Numbered from the stretch's first letter, positions 44,309 through 54,772 are shown. The stretch: DNA of 64,000 nucleotides from Pseudomonas fluorescens (GCF_902497775.2 NZ_OZ024668.1:1015826-1079825), one strand, 5' to 3'. Made by a program: numbers and translations. The notes: a model not told the origin generated them from the sequence alone.

Positions 44309-44704
44309 ATGATGGAAAAACTCGAGAAAACCCTGGAAGAATGGCGTGCCATGCTCGACCCCGAGCAGTACAACGTGTGCCGCCTGAAGGGCACCGAGCG
44401 GCCGTTCAGTGGCAAGTACAATGGCACCAAGACCGACGGCGTCTACCATTGCATCTGCTGTAACGAAGCGCTGTTCGATTCGAACGCCAAATTTGATTCC
44501 GGCTGCGGCTGGCCAAGCTTCTATGCGCCGATTGCCGACAGCGCGATGATCGAAATCCGCGATACCTCCCACGGCATGATCCGTACTGAGGTCACCTGCG
44601 CCAAGTGCGCCGCTCACCTGGGCCATGTATTTCCCGACGGTCCGCCGCCGACCGGGCTACGCTACTGCATCAACTCGGTCTGCCTGGACCTGGTTCCACG
44701 CTGA
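44309..44704 (+). CDS. msrB: Peptide-methionine (R)-S-oxide reductase MsrB
   Basis: 131-residue cytoplasmic enzyme repairing methionine-R-sulfoxide in proteins. Two CxxC zinc sites (CICCNEALF and [12 protein letters not shown]) and the catalytic Cys in [11 protein letters not shown]; the GCGWPSFY substrate pocket is intact. Start is ATG 44309 or 44312. gpx follows 15 bases downstream, so they form one operon. A selenocysteine variant is excluded as the position reads Cys. Confidence 0.96.
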   Translation: MMEKLEKTLEEWRAMLDPEQYNVCRLKGTERPFSGKYNGTKTDGVYHCICCNEALFDSNAKFDSGCGWPSFYAPIADSAMIEIRDTSHGMIRTEVTCAKCAAHLGHVFPDGPPPTGLRYCINSVCLDLVPR

Positions 44705-44719
44705 CAAAGGAGAAAGGTC

Positions 44720-45197
<478 letters not shown>

Positions 45198-45205
<8 letters not shown>

Positions 45206-47516
45206 CGGTCAGCGGCACCCAGTGATCGATTAGCGCCAGCAGCTCTTCGCGGCGAAACGGTTTGGCCAGGTAGTCGCTCATTCCGGCTGCCCGGCAACGC
45301 TCGCGCTCTTCGGGCATGGCGTTGGCGGTCAGGGCGACGATTGGCAGGTCGGGCCAGTGCCCGCTCTGGCGGATCCGCCGGCTGGCTTCGTAGCCGTCCA
45401 TCACCGGCATGTTGCAATCCATCAGCACCAGGTCGAAGGCTGCCTGCTCCAGCTGTTCGAGGGCGTCGGCGCCATGGGCGGCAACGCTGACCTCGCAACC
45501 GAGCTTGGCCAGCATGCCCTTGGCCACCAACTGGTTCACCGGGTTGTCTTCAACCAGCAGGATGCGCGCGCGCCGTTCGCTTTGTTGAGCGCCGCCCAAC
45601 GGTGACTGGTTGACGTTGTCGCTGCCATGCAGGGTACGCCGCAGTGTCTGGTACAGGGCGTTGCGCGCCAGCGGCCGCGCCTGCTGCTGCAGCGGTGCCA
45701 GATGGGCGGCCTGTTCGCCGGGCAGGAAGTTGCCATAGGCGGTCACCAGCAGAATCGGTGCGCTGATCTGCGGGCGCAGGCTGAACAGGCAGTCCAGGTC
45801 GTCGGTGATCAGCAGGTCCGGCTTGGCTTGTCCGAGCTGCGCCGGGTGGTCATAGCGTTGGTATTCCAGGCCCCAGCCGGGCAGTAGCGTCTGCAACAGT
45901 TCGGCCAGGCCACTGCTGGCACTGCTGATGGCTGCAACGCTGCCATGCAATGGTTGCGCAGGGACTGCCGGGGTATGACTGGGCAATGGCAGTTCGGCGC
46001 TGAACTGGCTACCGAAGCCGGCTTCGGAACTGATGCTCAGGCGCCCCTGCATGGCTTCGCAGAGGTTGTTGGTCAGCGCCAGCCCCAGGCCAGTCCCTCC
46101 ATACTGGCGAGTGATGCCGGCACCGGCCTGGGTGAAGGGCTGGAAGATCCGCACCTGAGCCTCACTGGGGATGCCGATGCCGGTGTCGCAGACGTCCAGG
46201 TGAACGCCGCCGGGGTAGCTGCTCAGGCGCACATCGACACGCCCGAAGCGGGTGAACTTCAGGGCATTGGACAGCAGGTTGCTGACGATCTGCCGTACCC
46301 GGGTCGGGTCGCCGAGCACCATCGAGGGAAACTGCGGATCGATCAGGCAGGTCAGCTCGACACTCGGCGCGGCGTTCTGCGACAGCAAGTTGGCGGTGTC
46401 TTCGACCAGGGCGCCAAGGTCGAAGGGGATGCGTTCGAGCTCCAGTTGCCCGGCATCGAACTTGGACAGGTCGAGAATATCGTTGAGCAACTCGACCAGC
46501 ACCTTGCCCGAGTCGTGGGCGATCGACAGCTGCTGGCGTTGTTCGGCATTGAGCGGGCTGTCCAGAGACAGGGCAATCATGCCCAGCAGGCCATTGAGCG
46601 GCGTGCGAATCTCGTGGCTCATGTTGGCCAGGAAGGCTGCGCGGGCCTGGGCCATGTCCAGAGCGCGGCGCCGGGCGTCTTCGAGCTCTTCATTGGACTG
46701 GCTGAGGCGGGTGTTGCTGGCCTTGAGTTCGTTGGTACGCGCCGAAACGATGTTCTCCAGTTCGTTGAGGTAATCGGTCAGGCGGTTTTCGGCGTTGCGC
46801 CGTTGCTGGATCTCGGTGGCCATGCTGACGAACTGCTGGTTGGCGACCTTGACCAGCACGCCGATCTCGTCGTGCTCGTGGCCCGGCGGAAACGACAGTT
46901 TTGATTGCGCCGGATTACGCGAGTCGCTGTTGCTCAGGGCGCTGATCACCCGTACCAGCGGCTGGGTCAGCATGATGTAGAACAGGCCGAGCAGAATCCC
47001 GGTCAGGATCAGGCTGCGCATGAAGCCATTGAGCAGGGTGACCTCGGCGCGCTTGAGAAAGCGGCTGCCGAAGGCGAAAGTATCGACGTCCAGGTACAGG
47101 GTGCCCAGGGATTCGTCGGGCATGTGGCTGAGAAACAGCCGGTCCTGGAACTGGCGCGATTCACCGAAGAGGAAATCGCTGATCAATCGGTAGCTGCTTT
47201 CCTGACGCGGGCGCTGAACATCGGCGAGTACGGATTCGTTGTTGTCGATCAGCCAGGCGCGGGTAATCGCCGGCGATTGCAGCAGGCCACGGGTCAGCTC
47301 CTGGGCAAGCTCGGCATCGATGTTGTAGGCGATGCGTGAGGCGGGGTTGTGGCTGATTTGCAGCAGCGCCTGCATCTCGCGGTTGATAGAGGCGTCTTCA
47401 CTGGCATAATCGATACCGATCTGGATGAGACTGAGCAATGTACCCAGGATGAAGCCGACCAGGACCGTCAGCCGGGCTTGCTTGTAGGACAGGCGATTGG
47501 TGAACTTGATATCCAT
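45198..47516 (-). CDS. sagS: Hybrid sensor histidine kinase, SagS-like
   Basis: Inner-membrane hybrid kinase of 772 residues. TM1 (about 16-38), periplasmic sensor (about 40-165), TM2 (ILTGILLGLFYIMLTQPLV), HAMP and coiled coil, HisKA with His301 in ANMSHEIRTPLNG, HATPase (N, G1 DTGIGIP, G2 GGTGLGLAL), and a C-terminal receiver (VEDNPVNQLVAKGML, phospho-Asp in LMDCNMPVMDG, Lys in LAKPF). The length and neighbourhood (gpx, msrB) point to SagS, which controls attachment and biofilm via BfiS and HptB in P. aeruginosa. Orthology is inferred from synteny. ATG 47516 chosen over 47558. Confidence 0.82.
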
Positions 47517-47640
47517 GAGTCCCGAGCCAGTTTCACATTCCGTGCGCTGCGCAAGCATAGCCGATCAGTCCCGGCTGCTGGCACGCCCTGTCACACATTC
47601 AGCTATGCCTTTGTACTTGCATCTGTCTTGAGGAAATCTT

Positions 47641-48528
47641 GTGGACTCTCGTTTGAATGCTTTTCTGGAACGTGCCGAAACCGTACTCGCCCGCCTTGAA
47701 CCTCTGTTGCCGGCGGTGCGTGCGAATATCGACTGGTCGCAATGCCTGGCAGCGCGCTGGCAGCGTGATGGTCGCAGTGGCTACCTGTTGCCGCTGGAGG
47801 TCAGCCTTGATATGCGCCTGTCCGATCTGATTGGCGTGGATCAGCAGCGCGAACAGTTGGGGCGCAACACCCGCCAGTTTCTCGATGGTATGCCGGCCAA
47901 CCATGCGTTGCTCTGGGGCTCGCGGGGTACTGGCAAGTCATCGCTGGTGCGGGCATTGCTGGCCGAGCATGCCGAAGCCGGCCTGCGTCTGATCGAAATC
48001 GAGCGTGATCATCTGGCCGACCTGCCGCGGGTGGTCGAGCAACTGCAGAAACTGCCGCAACGTTTTGTGCTGTTTTGCGACGACCTCTCGTTCGAAGCCG
48101 GGGAGGGCGACTACCGGGTGCTCAAGAGCGTGCTCGATGGCTCGCTGGAGCAGGCGCCGGACAACGTGCTGCTATACGCCACCTCGAACCGTCGCCACCT
48201 GGTGCCGGAGAAACAAAGCGACAACGAAAACTGGAAGATGGTTGATGGCGAGCTGCACCCCAACGAGGCGGTGGAAGACAAGATTGCCCTGTCTGACCGC
48301 TTCGGCCTGTGGCTGTCGTTCTACCCCTTTACCCAGGAGCATTTCCTCAACGTGGTCGAGCACTGGATCACCCAGCTGGCGCAGCGCGCTGGCCTGGACT
48401 GGCGCCGCGATGAGCAACTGGACATTCTCGCCGTGCGCTGGGCGACCGGCCGCGGCAACCGTAACGGCCGCTGTGCCTACCAGTTCGCCCGCTACTGGGT
48501 CGGGCTGAAACTGTTGGAGCAAAAATAA
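47641..48528 (+). CDS. AAA ATPase, DUF815 family
   Basis: 295-residue cytoplasmic P-loop protein. Walker A GSRGTGKSSLV near residue 100, Walker B FVLFCDDLSFE near 145, sensor-like YATSNRRHLVPE near 180. GTG start at 47641 has GAGGAA nine bases upstream. Role unknown; DUF815 proteins are widespread in proteobacteria. It overlaps the following fRMsr gene by one base (TAATG), so they are co-translated. Divergent from sagS. Confidence 0.88.
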   Translation: MDSRLNAFLERAETVLARLEPLLPAVRANIDWSQCLAARWQRDGRSGYLLPLEVSLDMRLSDLIGVDQQREQLGRNTRQFLDGMPANHALLWGSRGTGKSSLVRALLAEHAEAGLRLIEIERDHLADLPRVVEQLQKLPQRFVLFCDDLSFEAGEGDYRVLKSVLDGSLEQAPDNVLLYATSNRRHLVPEKQSDNENWKMVDGELHPNEAVEDKIALSDRFGLWLSFYPFTQEHFLNVVEHWITQLAQRAGLDWRRDEQLDILAVRWATGRGNRNGRCAYQFARYWVGLKLLEQK

Positions 48529-49010
48529 TGATCGACCTCAACGCTACCGGCGCCGGCCTCGAGGGCTACGGCCTGCTGGCGGCACAGCTGGAAGCCCTGC
48601 TGGCCGATGAGCGCGACTTCATCGCCAACGCCGCGCAGTTTTCGGCGTTTCTCTATAGTCAGGTCGAAGACCTGAACTGGGCTGGCTTCTACCTCAATCG
48701 CGATGAGCAGTTGGTGCTTGGGCCCTTCCAGGGGCAAGTGGCCTGCGTGCGCATTCCCTTCGGCCGTGGTGTTTGCGGTGCGGCCGCGGCCAGCCGGGAA
48801 ACCCAGCGGGTGGAAGATGTGCACGCGTTTGCCGGGCACATCGCCTGCGACAGTGCATCGAACAGTGAGCTGGTGATTCCACTGGTCAAGGAAGGGCGGC
48901 TGATTGGTGTGCTGGACCTGGACAGTCCGAAGCTGGCGCGTTTCAGTGAGGTGGACCAGGTAGGGCTGGAGCGTTTGGCGGCGATCTTTTTGCGTTTGAC
49001 CGATTGCTAA
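48528..49010 (+). CDS. GAF-domain free methionine-(R)-sulfoxide reductase
   Basis: 160-residue enzyme reducing free L-methionine-R-sulfoxide. It is a single GAF domain with Cys73, Cys83 and Cys107 (VACVRIPFGRGVCG and HIACDSAS); the spacings 10 and 24 are those of E. coli fRMsr (YebR/MsrC) catalytic and resolving cysteines. It completes a set with MsrB and Gpx nearby. Translationally coupled to the AAA ATPase gene. Followed by a REP pair. Confidence 0.92.
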   Translation: MIDLNATGAGLEGYGLLAAQLEALLADERDFIANAAQFSAFLYSQVEDLNWAGFYLNRDEQLVLGPFQGQVACVRIPFGRGVCGAAAASRETQRVEDVHAFAGHIACDSASNSELVIPLVKEGRLIGVLDLDSPKLARFSEVDQVGLERLAAIFLRLTDC

Positions 49011-49024
49011 GGAGTGAACCTTGA

Positions 49025-49103
49025 TCGCGGGGCAAGTCGCACCGCCGCTCCCACAGGGGGTTACTGTGGGGGCGGCGGTGCGACGCCTCGACTTGCCCCG
49101 CGA
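49025..49103. repeat. Inverted pair of REP elements
   Basis: Left arm TCGCGGGGCAAGTCGCACCG (then CCGCTCCCACAG) and right arm CTGTGGGGGCGG...GACTTGCCCCGCGA form a long stem with a small loop, a head-to-head REP pair as found between convergent genes. It separates fRMsr from the convergent gene at 49110. Confidence 0.88.
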
Positions 49104-49109
49104 AACTTT

Positions 49110-49877
49110 TCAGTCGTAGATGACCTTTTTCTTCCAGTCTTCGGTGGTGTCGGTTTTCAAGCCTTCGGTCAAGGCATTGGTATCGTCTTCCGCCGGTTCC
49201 AGCTGGCTGAGTACCTGGGCGTTGGCTCGGGCCAGCAGCTTTTCCATGTATTCGAGCTGCTCGCGATAAATCGCCGGGTCAGGCTGCTTGCGCAGGTATT
49301 GCACGCCACGCTCGAATGCCAGGCGGGCATGCCCCGGCTGGTTCTGTTGTAGCGCCTGCTGGCCGAGGTTGTTGAAGAACTCGATGTGCAGCAGCACCAG
49401 GATATGGCGAATTTCCTTGACCCAGTACTTGGCCTCGTTGGTCGGCAGGAAGCCTTCCTGTGCGGCGCGGGTGATCTGGTTGTGCATGCCTTCAAGCAAA
49501 AAGCGCACATCCTTGGCCCGGGCTTCGGTCTGGATCGGCATGGGGGGGTTGTTCACCGGCAGCGCCTCACCTTTGGCGATCAGGCCTTCGAGCTCAGCAA
49601 TCCGCGCCCTGATGTCGCGGCTGTGCTTGTTCAGGGCCAGCTGGCGCTGGTTGAGGTTGAGCTCCAGGCGGGTCAGCAGCAACTTGAGCGCCGGGGTCAT
49701 CAACTGGCCAGGGAAGGTTTCGGTGATTTCGCCACAACGGCGCAAGCGTTCGGCCAGCTCGATCTTCAGCCGGGCACGCTCGAGCTTGTTGTTCTCGACC
49801 ACGTTGTTCAGGTAGCCGATCACGATCAATAACGCGATCCCCGCTACTATAAGCAGGGTGATCAGAAGTGGTGTCAC
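49110..49877 (-). CDS. Membrane-anchored coiled-coil protein of unknown function
   Basis: 255 residues from a GTG at 49877 with GAGGCG upstream. One N-terminal helix (LLITLLIVAGIALLIVIGYLNNVV) and then a long, mostly alpha-helical, charge-rich cytoplasmic region (ERARLKIELAERLRRC, ELNLNQRQLALNKHSRDIRARIAELEGLIAKGE), with an Arg/Glu-rich second half and an acidic tail. I do not recognise a named domain. It lies between the REP pair and the tRNA cluster leader. Confidence 0.75.
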   Translation of the reverse strand: MTPLLITLLIVAGIALLIVIGYLNNVVENNKLERARLKIELAERLRRCGEITETFPGQLMTPALKLLLTRLELNLNQRQLALNKHSRDIRARIAELEGLIAKGEALPVNNPPMPIQTEARAKDVRFLLEGMHNQITRAAQEGFLPTNEAKYWVKEIRHILVLLHIEFFNNLGQQALQQNQPGHARLAFERGVQYLRKQPDPAIYREQLEYMEKLLARANAQVLSQLEPAEDDTNALTEGLKTDTTEDWKKKVIYD

Positions 49878-50212
49878 CGTTAACGCCTCATACAGGATGA
49901 TTTACTGTTTGAGTGTAGTGGCTAAGCTTTTGGCCGGATAGAGCTGTTTGGCGGTTGCCCGGGGGCAATTGATGGCCTTTTGCTTGTAGATTGCCGTGGC
50001 TGCTGGGCCGAAGGCGGGTAGGGCGTCAGAAAATAATCGTCAAGCCTCAGGCGCGCCATGCCCTGGCAGAAGACTGCAAAGCACCGGGAAGTCATTGATT
50101 TAAATAAATTTATACAGAGGGGTTGACGGCTTATCAAAGCATCCCTAGAATGCGCGCCACTTGCAGCGTAAAGCACACAGCGAAACGCGGCAGGGAGTGA
50201 ATGTTGTAGCGT
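49878..50212. other. 335-base region ahead of the tRNA cluster
   Basis: No gene seen. The 3' third holds an AT-rich stretch (50098-50115) directly upstream of the promoter at 50123-50151, resembling an UP element. The short minus-strand frame here is not credible. Confidence 0.55.
50123..50151 (+). promoter_or_regulatory. Promoter of the tRNA-Glu/Gly operon
   Basis: TTGACG, 17 bases, TAGAAT, then a GC-rich discriminator GCGCGCC. The upstream AT tract (AAATAAATTTATACA) and this discriminator are typical of strong stringently controlled stable-RNA promoters. Confidence 0.8.
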
Positions 50213-50288
50213 GTCCCCTTCGTCTAGTGGCCTAGGACACCGCCCTTTCACGGCGGTAACAGGGGTTCGAGTCCCCTAGGGGACGCCA
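50213..50288 (+). tRNA. tRNA-Glu (anticodon TTC), copy 1
   Basis: Acceptor GTCCCCT pairs with AGGGGAC, encoded CCA; anticodon stem CCGCC/GGCGG around loop CTTTCAC gives TTC. First tRNA of the array. Confidence 0.95.
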
Positions 50289-50290
50289 GT

Positions 50291-50366
<76 letters not shown>

Positions 50367-50469
50367 GTTTACAAAGGCTTTGCTTAACGGCAGGGCTTGT
50401 AAAAACCCAGCGTCGGATCTTTATGGTTTGAGTTGGTAACTGAAGCATGCATTGCATGTTTCGGGCGTC

Positions 50470-50545
50470 GTCCCCTTCGTCTAGTGGCCTAGGACACCGC
50501 CCTTTCACGGCGGTAACAGGGGTTCGAGTCCCCTAGGGGACGCCA
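50470..50545 (+). tRNA. tRNA-Glu (anticodon TTC), copy 2
   Basis: Identical by eye to copy 1. The intervening 103 bases are non-coding and appear unrelated to the spacers that follow. Confidence 0.95.
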
Positions 50546-50550
50546 TTTTT

Positions 50551-50626
<76 letters not shown>

Positions 50627-50721
50627 AATATGGTGCTCCAGCGTTTGATAACGCTGTAGTGATAGAAGCAAGGGCTACCGGCCTTTGATTCTTGCCGAGT
50701 TTCTCGGTCGCTACAAAGTTT

Positions 50722-50797
<76 letters not shown>

Positions 50798-50804
50798 AAT
50801 AAAG

Positions 50805-50835
50805 AAACGCCGTTCGTTTGAACGGCGTTTTTTTT
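50805..50835 (+). terminator. Terminator of the tRNA operon
   Basis: AAACGCCGTT-CGTTTG-AACGGCGTTT followed by a long T-run. Confidence 0.92.
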
Positions 50836-50902
50836 CGTCTCGATTTTTTAATCGCTGCCTGTAGGCGGCAGGGCTGTTGTCGGCCCTGCGCGCCTTCATC
50901 GC

Positions 50903-51310
50903 TTAGTGTTTGCTGTCGTCGTCCGACATGCTCAGCAACTTTTTTTCCTGATTCCAGTCGAAGGGCTCGTCATTCTGTTCGGCTTCGAAGCGGCGCTCTT
51001 CCAGTTCCTGGTACATGCCCAGCTCGTTCTCCGGCATGAAGTGCAGGCAGTCGCCGCCAAAGAACCACAGCAGGTCGCGTGGTACCAGGTGCGCGACCTG
51101 TGGATAGCGCTGGATGACCTGGCACATCAGGTCCTGGCCAAGATAAGTGCTTTCCGGGTCGACGGGCAGTTGCAGCATCAGGTCGTCGAAGCGTTCCAGA
51201 AACAGCGCGTGGCTTTCTTCCGGCACCTGCTCGGCTTCGCCCAAGGCAACCAGAATGGTGCGCAGGTGGGTAAGCAGGGCGAGATGATATTCCAGGCGAT
51301 CGGTAGCCAT
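50903..51310 (-). CDS. PA2817-like protein of unknown function
   Basis: 135 residues from ATG 51310 (RBS GAGGACC). Acidic, helical, with LWFFGGDCLHFMPENELGMYQELEERR as the most distinctive block. In P. aeruginosa PA2817 lies between the tRNA cluster and an acyl-CoA dehydrogenase (PA2815), the same arrangement as here; I rely on that recalled order for the name. No domain of known function is visible. Confidence 0.72.
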   Translation of the reverse strand: MATDRLEYHLALLTHLRTILVALGEAEQVPEESHALFLERFDDLMLQLPVDPESTYLGQDLMCQVIQRYPQVAHLVPRDLLWFFGGDCLHFMPENELGMYQELEERRFEAEQNDEPFDWNQEKKLLSMSDDDSKH

Positions 51311-51378
51311 GCTGGCGGTCCTCATGAGCAAAAACGGGCGCGGGAGTATACGGCTCCCGGCGCCCGATGTCCCGGCCC

Positions 51379-53826
51379 TTAGCGAATCTTGCCGTCAGCC
51401 GGTAGCAATTGCTCCTTGTCGAAGGCATCGACATCGATCACCCGACGGCGCGCTACTTCTGCCGCGTGCAGGCTTTGCGCTTCATTGGCCTGCAGCACGC
51501 CGGCCTGCACGGCGGCATCGATTGCCGACTCGCCCGGGGCGGGAGTGATCTGGCCGCTCTTGAGCGCTTGGTGAAGTTTTTTGCGCAGAGGCTCGCCGGC
51601 GTCGAGTTGATCGTAGGCCTGTTGCAGGGCCGCAACCGGGTCGCCGTCCGCTTGCGGCCGGTAGCACCCGGCAAGCAGCTCTTCCAGCGCCGGGTCGCCC
51701 TTGGCGCGGCCGATAAGCTCGGCGATCTCGGCGTCCAGTTCGTCGCTTGGCCCGGTGTGGCGACGGCCGAAGGGGAATACCACCAGGCGCAGGGCGCAGC
51801 CGAGCAAGCGATTGGGGAAGTTGTCGAGCAGCCGGTCCAGGGCTTTTTCGGCCTGGCCCAGGCTTTCTTCCATGGCCCAGCGCAGCAGCGGTTGCAGGTG
51901 CTCGGGCGAGTTCAGGTCGTGGTAGCGCTTGAGCGCCGCCGAACCCAGGTACAGATGGCTGAGGACATCGCCCAGGCGCGCCGACAGGCGTTCGCGCCGC
52001 TTGAGTTCGCCGCCCAGCAGCATCATGCACAGGTCGGCGAGCAGGGCGAAGGCTGCAGCTTGACGGTTGAGGGCGCGGAAATAGCCCTGGCTCAGCGCGT
52101 CGCCCGGGACTTTCTCGAAATGGCCCAGGCCCAGGCCGAGCACCAGGGTGCTGGCGGCGTTACCCACGGCGAAGCCAATATGCTGCATCAGCAGGTGATC
52201 GAACTCCTTGAGCGCCTGGTCGTGGTCCTCGCGACCGGCCAGGGCCATTTCCTTGAGCACGAACGGATGGCAACGGATCGCCCCCTGGCCGAAGATCATC
52301 AGGTTGCGCGAGAGGATGTTCGCCCCTTCGACAGTGATGAAGATCGGCGCCCCTTGCCAGTTTCGGCCCAGGTAGTTGCTCGGGCCCATGATGATGCCCT
52401 TGCCGCCATGCACGTCCATGGCGTGCTGGATGCATTCGCGGCCGCGTTCGGTGAGGTGGTACTTGAGAATCGCCGAGAGCACCGAAGGTTTCTCGCCCAG
52501 GTCCACGGCCTTGGCGGTGAGCAGGCGCGCGCTGTCCATCAGGAAGGCGTTGCCGCCAATGCGAGCCAGGGATTCCTGGATCCCTTCGAAGGCCGCCAGC
52601 GGCACATTGAACTGCTCGCGGATGCGTGCGTACTGGCCAGTGACCAGGCTGGTGTACTTGGCCGCGCCGGTACCCACGGCCGGCAGGGAAATCGAGCGGC
52701 CCACCGACAGGCAGTTCATCAGCATCATCCAGCCCTTGCCGAGCATGTCCTGGCCACCGATGAGGAGGTCCAACGGTACGAACACGTCCTTGCCGCTGTT
52801 GGGGCCGTTCATGAACGCCGCGCCCAATGGCAGGTGGCGCTTGCCGATCTCGACGCCGGGGGTGTCGGTGGGGATCAGCGCCAGGCTGATGCCCAGTTCC
52901 TCTTTATCACCGAGCAGGTGCTCGGGGTCGTAGGCCTTGAAGGCCAGGCCAAGCAGGGTCGCGACCGGTCCGAGGGTGATGTAGCGTTTTTCCCAGTTCA
53001 GGCGCAGGCCGATGACTTCCTCGCCTTGCCATTGGCCTTTGCAGATGATCCCGGTATCAGGCATCGCGCCGGCGTCGGAGCCGGCCAGCGGGCCGGTGAG
53101 GGCGAAGCAGGGGATCTCGTCGCCGCGGGCCAGGCGCGGCAGGTAGTGATTACGTTGCTCGTCGGTGCCGTAATGCAGCAACAGCTCTGCCGGGCCCAGG
53201 GAGTTGGGCACCATCACAGTCGAGGCCAGGTCGCCGCTGCGGGTCGCCAGCTTCATCGCCACCTGCGAATGGGCGTAGGCCGAGAAACCCTTGCCGCCGT
53301 ATTCCTTGGGGATGATCAGGGCGAAGAAGCCATGGCTTTTGATGTGCTCCCAGGCCGCTGGCGGCAGGTCCAGGTCCTGGCCGATCTGCCAGTCACTGAC
53401 CATGGCGCAGAGCTCTTCGGTGGGACCGTCGATGAACGCCTGTTCTTCTTCCGTGAGTTCGGCCCTGGAGTAGCCGAGCAGGGTGTTCCAGTTTGGGCGG
53501 CCACTGAACAGCTCGCCGTCCCACCACACGGTGCCGGCGTCGATGGCTTCGCGTTCGGTCTGCGACATTGGCGGCAGGGTGCGCTGGAACCAACCGAACA
53601 GAGGGGCGGTGAGCACTTTGCGGCGCAGGTCCGGAAGCAGCAGAGGTGCGGCCACTGCCGCCAGCAGCAGCCAGAAAATTGTCAGCAGCCAGCCCGGTGC
53701 GTGGCTGAAGATACCCATCGCCAGCAGGTAAAGGGCAACGATACCCAACGCCGGCAAGGCGGCAATGCGACGGTGGGCCAGGTAGGCGGCGCCGATCACC
53801 AGGACCACTAACCACAACAGCAACAT
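51379..53826 (-). CDS. fadE: Acyl-CoA dehydrogenase, FadE type
   Basis: First step of fatty-acid beta-oxidation, FAD-dependent. 815 residues from ATG 53826 (preceded by GGAGGAATTCCT); a 245-codon open stretch further upstream overlaps the GST gene and is not coding. Two N-terminal membrane helices (WLVVLVIGAAYLAHRR; GIVALYLLAMGIF), then the dehydrogenase N-domain, middle domain (CFALTGPLAGSDAGAMPDTG) and flavin-binding C-domain, ending in the DUF1974 C-terminal region of FadE. Catalytic residue region is VHGGKGIIMGPSNYLGRNW. Confidence 0.93.
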   Translation of the reverse strand: MLLLWLVVLVIGAAYLAHRRIAALPALGIVALYLLAMGIFSHAPGWLLTIFWLLLAAVAAPLLLPDLRRKVLTAPLFGWFQRTLPPMSQTEREAIDAGTVWWDGELFSGRPNWNTLLGYSRAELTEEEQAFIDGPTEELCAMVSDWQIGQDLDLPPAAWEHIKSHGFFALIIPKEYGGKGFSAYAHSQVAMKLATRSGDLASTVMVPNSLGPAELLLHYGTDEQRNHYLPRLARGDEIPCFALTGPLAGSDAGAMPDTGIICKGQWQGEEVIGLRLNWEKRYITLGPVATLLGLAFKAYDPEHLLGDKEELGISLALIPTDTPGVEIGKRHLPLGAAFMNGPNSGKDVFVPLDLLIGGQDMLGKGWMMLMNCLSVGRSISLPAVGTGAAKYTSLVTGQYARIREQFNVPLAAFEGIQESLARIGGNAFLMDSARLLTAKAVDLGEKPSVLSAILKYHLTERGRECIQHAMDVHGGKGIIMGPSNYLGRNWQGAPIFITVEGANILSRNLMIFGQGAIRCHPFVLKEMALAGREDHDQALKEFDHLLMQHIGFAVGNAASTLVLGLGLGHFEKVPGDALSQGYFRALNRQAAAFALLADLCMMLLGGELKRRERLSARLGDVLSHLYLGSAALKRYHDLNSPEHLQPLLRWAMEESLGQAEKALDRLLDNFPNRLLGCALRLVVFPFGRRHTGPSDELDAEIAELIGRAKGDPALEELLAGCYRPQADGDPVAALQQAYDQLDAGEPLRKKLHQALKSGQITPAPGESAIDAAVQAGVLQANEAQSLHAAEVARRRVIDVDAFDKEQLLPADGKIR

Positions 53827-54009
53827 AGGAATTCCTCCGTGAAACATCGGGGCATTTCGCCATCCATCGAAGCTTAGACTGCATCGGCTAAACGGCCTGT
53901 CTGAACAGTGACAGGACATGAGCACAGGAGTTCGCCTGGATGCCAAACGATTGCCAGCGTGAGCGCCAGGAGTAGACTGGGCGACCAGCCAAACCATCAG
54001 GGAAACGCC

Positions 54010-54633
54010 ATGCTCAAGATCTGGGGTAGGAAGAACTCGACAAATGTCAGGAAGGCACTGTGGTGCGCCGAAGAGCTCGGGCTTGAGTATCAGTCGATCG
54101 ATGCCGGTGGCGCCTTCGGCCTGGTCAACGAGCCGCAGTACCGGGCGCTGAACCCCAACGGTCTGGTACCGATGATCGAGGACGACGGCCTGGTGCTGTG
54201 GGAGTCCAATGCCATCGTGCGCTACCTGTCGGCGCAGTATGGCAGCGACTCGGGCTGGTATGAGCCGAACGCGCGCAAACGTGCCGAGGCCGACAAGTGG
54301 ATGGACTGGGTCACTTCTTCCCTGGCCACGCCGTTCCGGCCGTTGTTCTGGGGCATCCTGCGCACGCCGGCCGAGCAGCAGGACTGGGTGGCCATCAATG
54401 CCGCGCACAAGACCTGCGCGCAGTTGCTGTCGATCGCTGACCAGGCTTTGGCGCAGCAACCTTATCTGTCCGGTGACGCCCTGGGCATGGGCGACATCCC
54501 CCTGGGTTGTTTTGCCTATGCCTGGTTCGAGATGCCCATTGAGCGCCCGGAAATGCGTCACCTGCGCGCCTGGTATGAGCGCTTGCAGGAGCGTGCGGCC
54601 TATCAGGCAGCGGTGATGACGGCGCTGACCTGA
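54010..54633 (+). CDS. Glutathione S-transferase family protein
   Basis: 207-residue cytosolic GST. Thioredoxin-fold N-domain (MLKIWGRKNSTNVRKALWCAEELGLEY, ESNAIVRYLSAQYG with the glutathione-binding Glu-Ser) and all-helical C-domain from about residue 85. ATG 54010 with AGGGAAA upstream; the open frame back to 53908 is untranslated. Divergent from fadE. No specific substrate. Confidence 0.9.
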   Translation: MLKIWGRKNSTNVRKALWCAEELGLEYQSIDAGGAFGLVNEPQYRALNPNGLVPMIEDDGLVLWESNAIVRYLSAQYGSDSGWYEPNARKRAEADKWMDWVTSSLATPFRPLFWGILRTPAEQQDWVAINAAHKTCAQLLSIADQALAQQPYLSGDALGMGDIPLGCFAYAWFEMPIERPEMRHLRAWYERLQERAAYQAAVMTALT

Positions 54634-54716
54634 TCATTGCGGTCAATCTGATAGTTATTATCGATACTCATGACTGTACTTGTCCGCCCCTGACAAGCAC
54701 CATGTTCATATTCACT

Positions 54717-54738
54717 GCGGCCGGCCTTGCCCGGCCGC
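54717..54738. repeat. GC-rich hairpin between GST and ABC genes
   Basis: GCGGCCGG at 54717-54724 and CCGGCCGC at 54731-54738, loop CCTTGC; no T-run after it. It may be a weak terminator of the GST gene or a structured 5' leader of the ABC operon. Confidence 0.4.
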
Positions 54739-54772
54739 GTCTAGAACCTTCCAAACTGGTACGCGACCCGCT

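Noticed and set aside
51409..53811. An 800-codon open frame on the plus strand within fadE
   Set aside because: It is the complementary shadow of fadE in GC-rich DNA; the protein has no recognisable domain and its start has no ribosome site.
53827..54561. Extended N-terminus of FadE (about 245 extra codons)
   Set aside because: The extension runs antisense to the GST gene, and ATG 53826 has a strong ribosome site followed by typical FadE membrane helices.
54640..54672. GATAGTTATTATCGATA as a Fur box upstream of the ABC operon
   Set aside because: Only about 11 of 19 positions agree with the Fur consensus, and neither neighbour is an iron gene.
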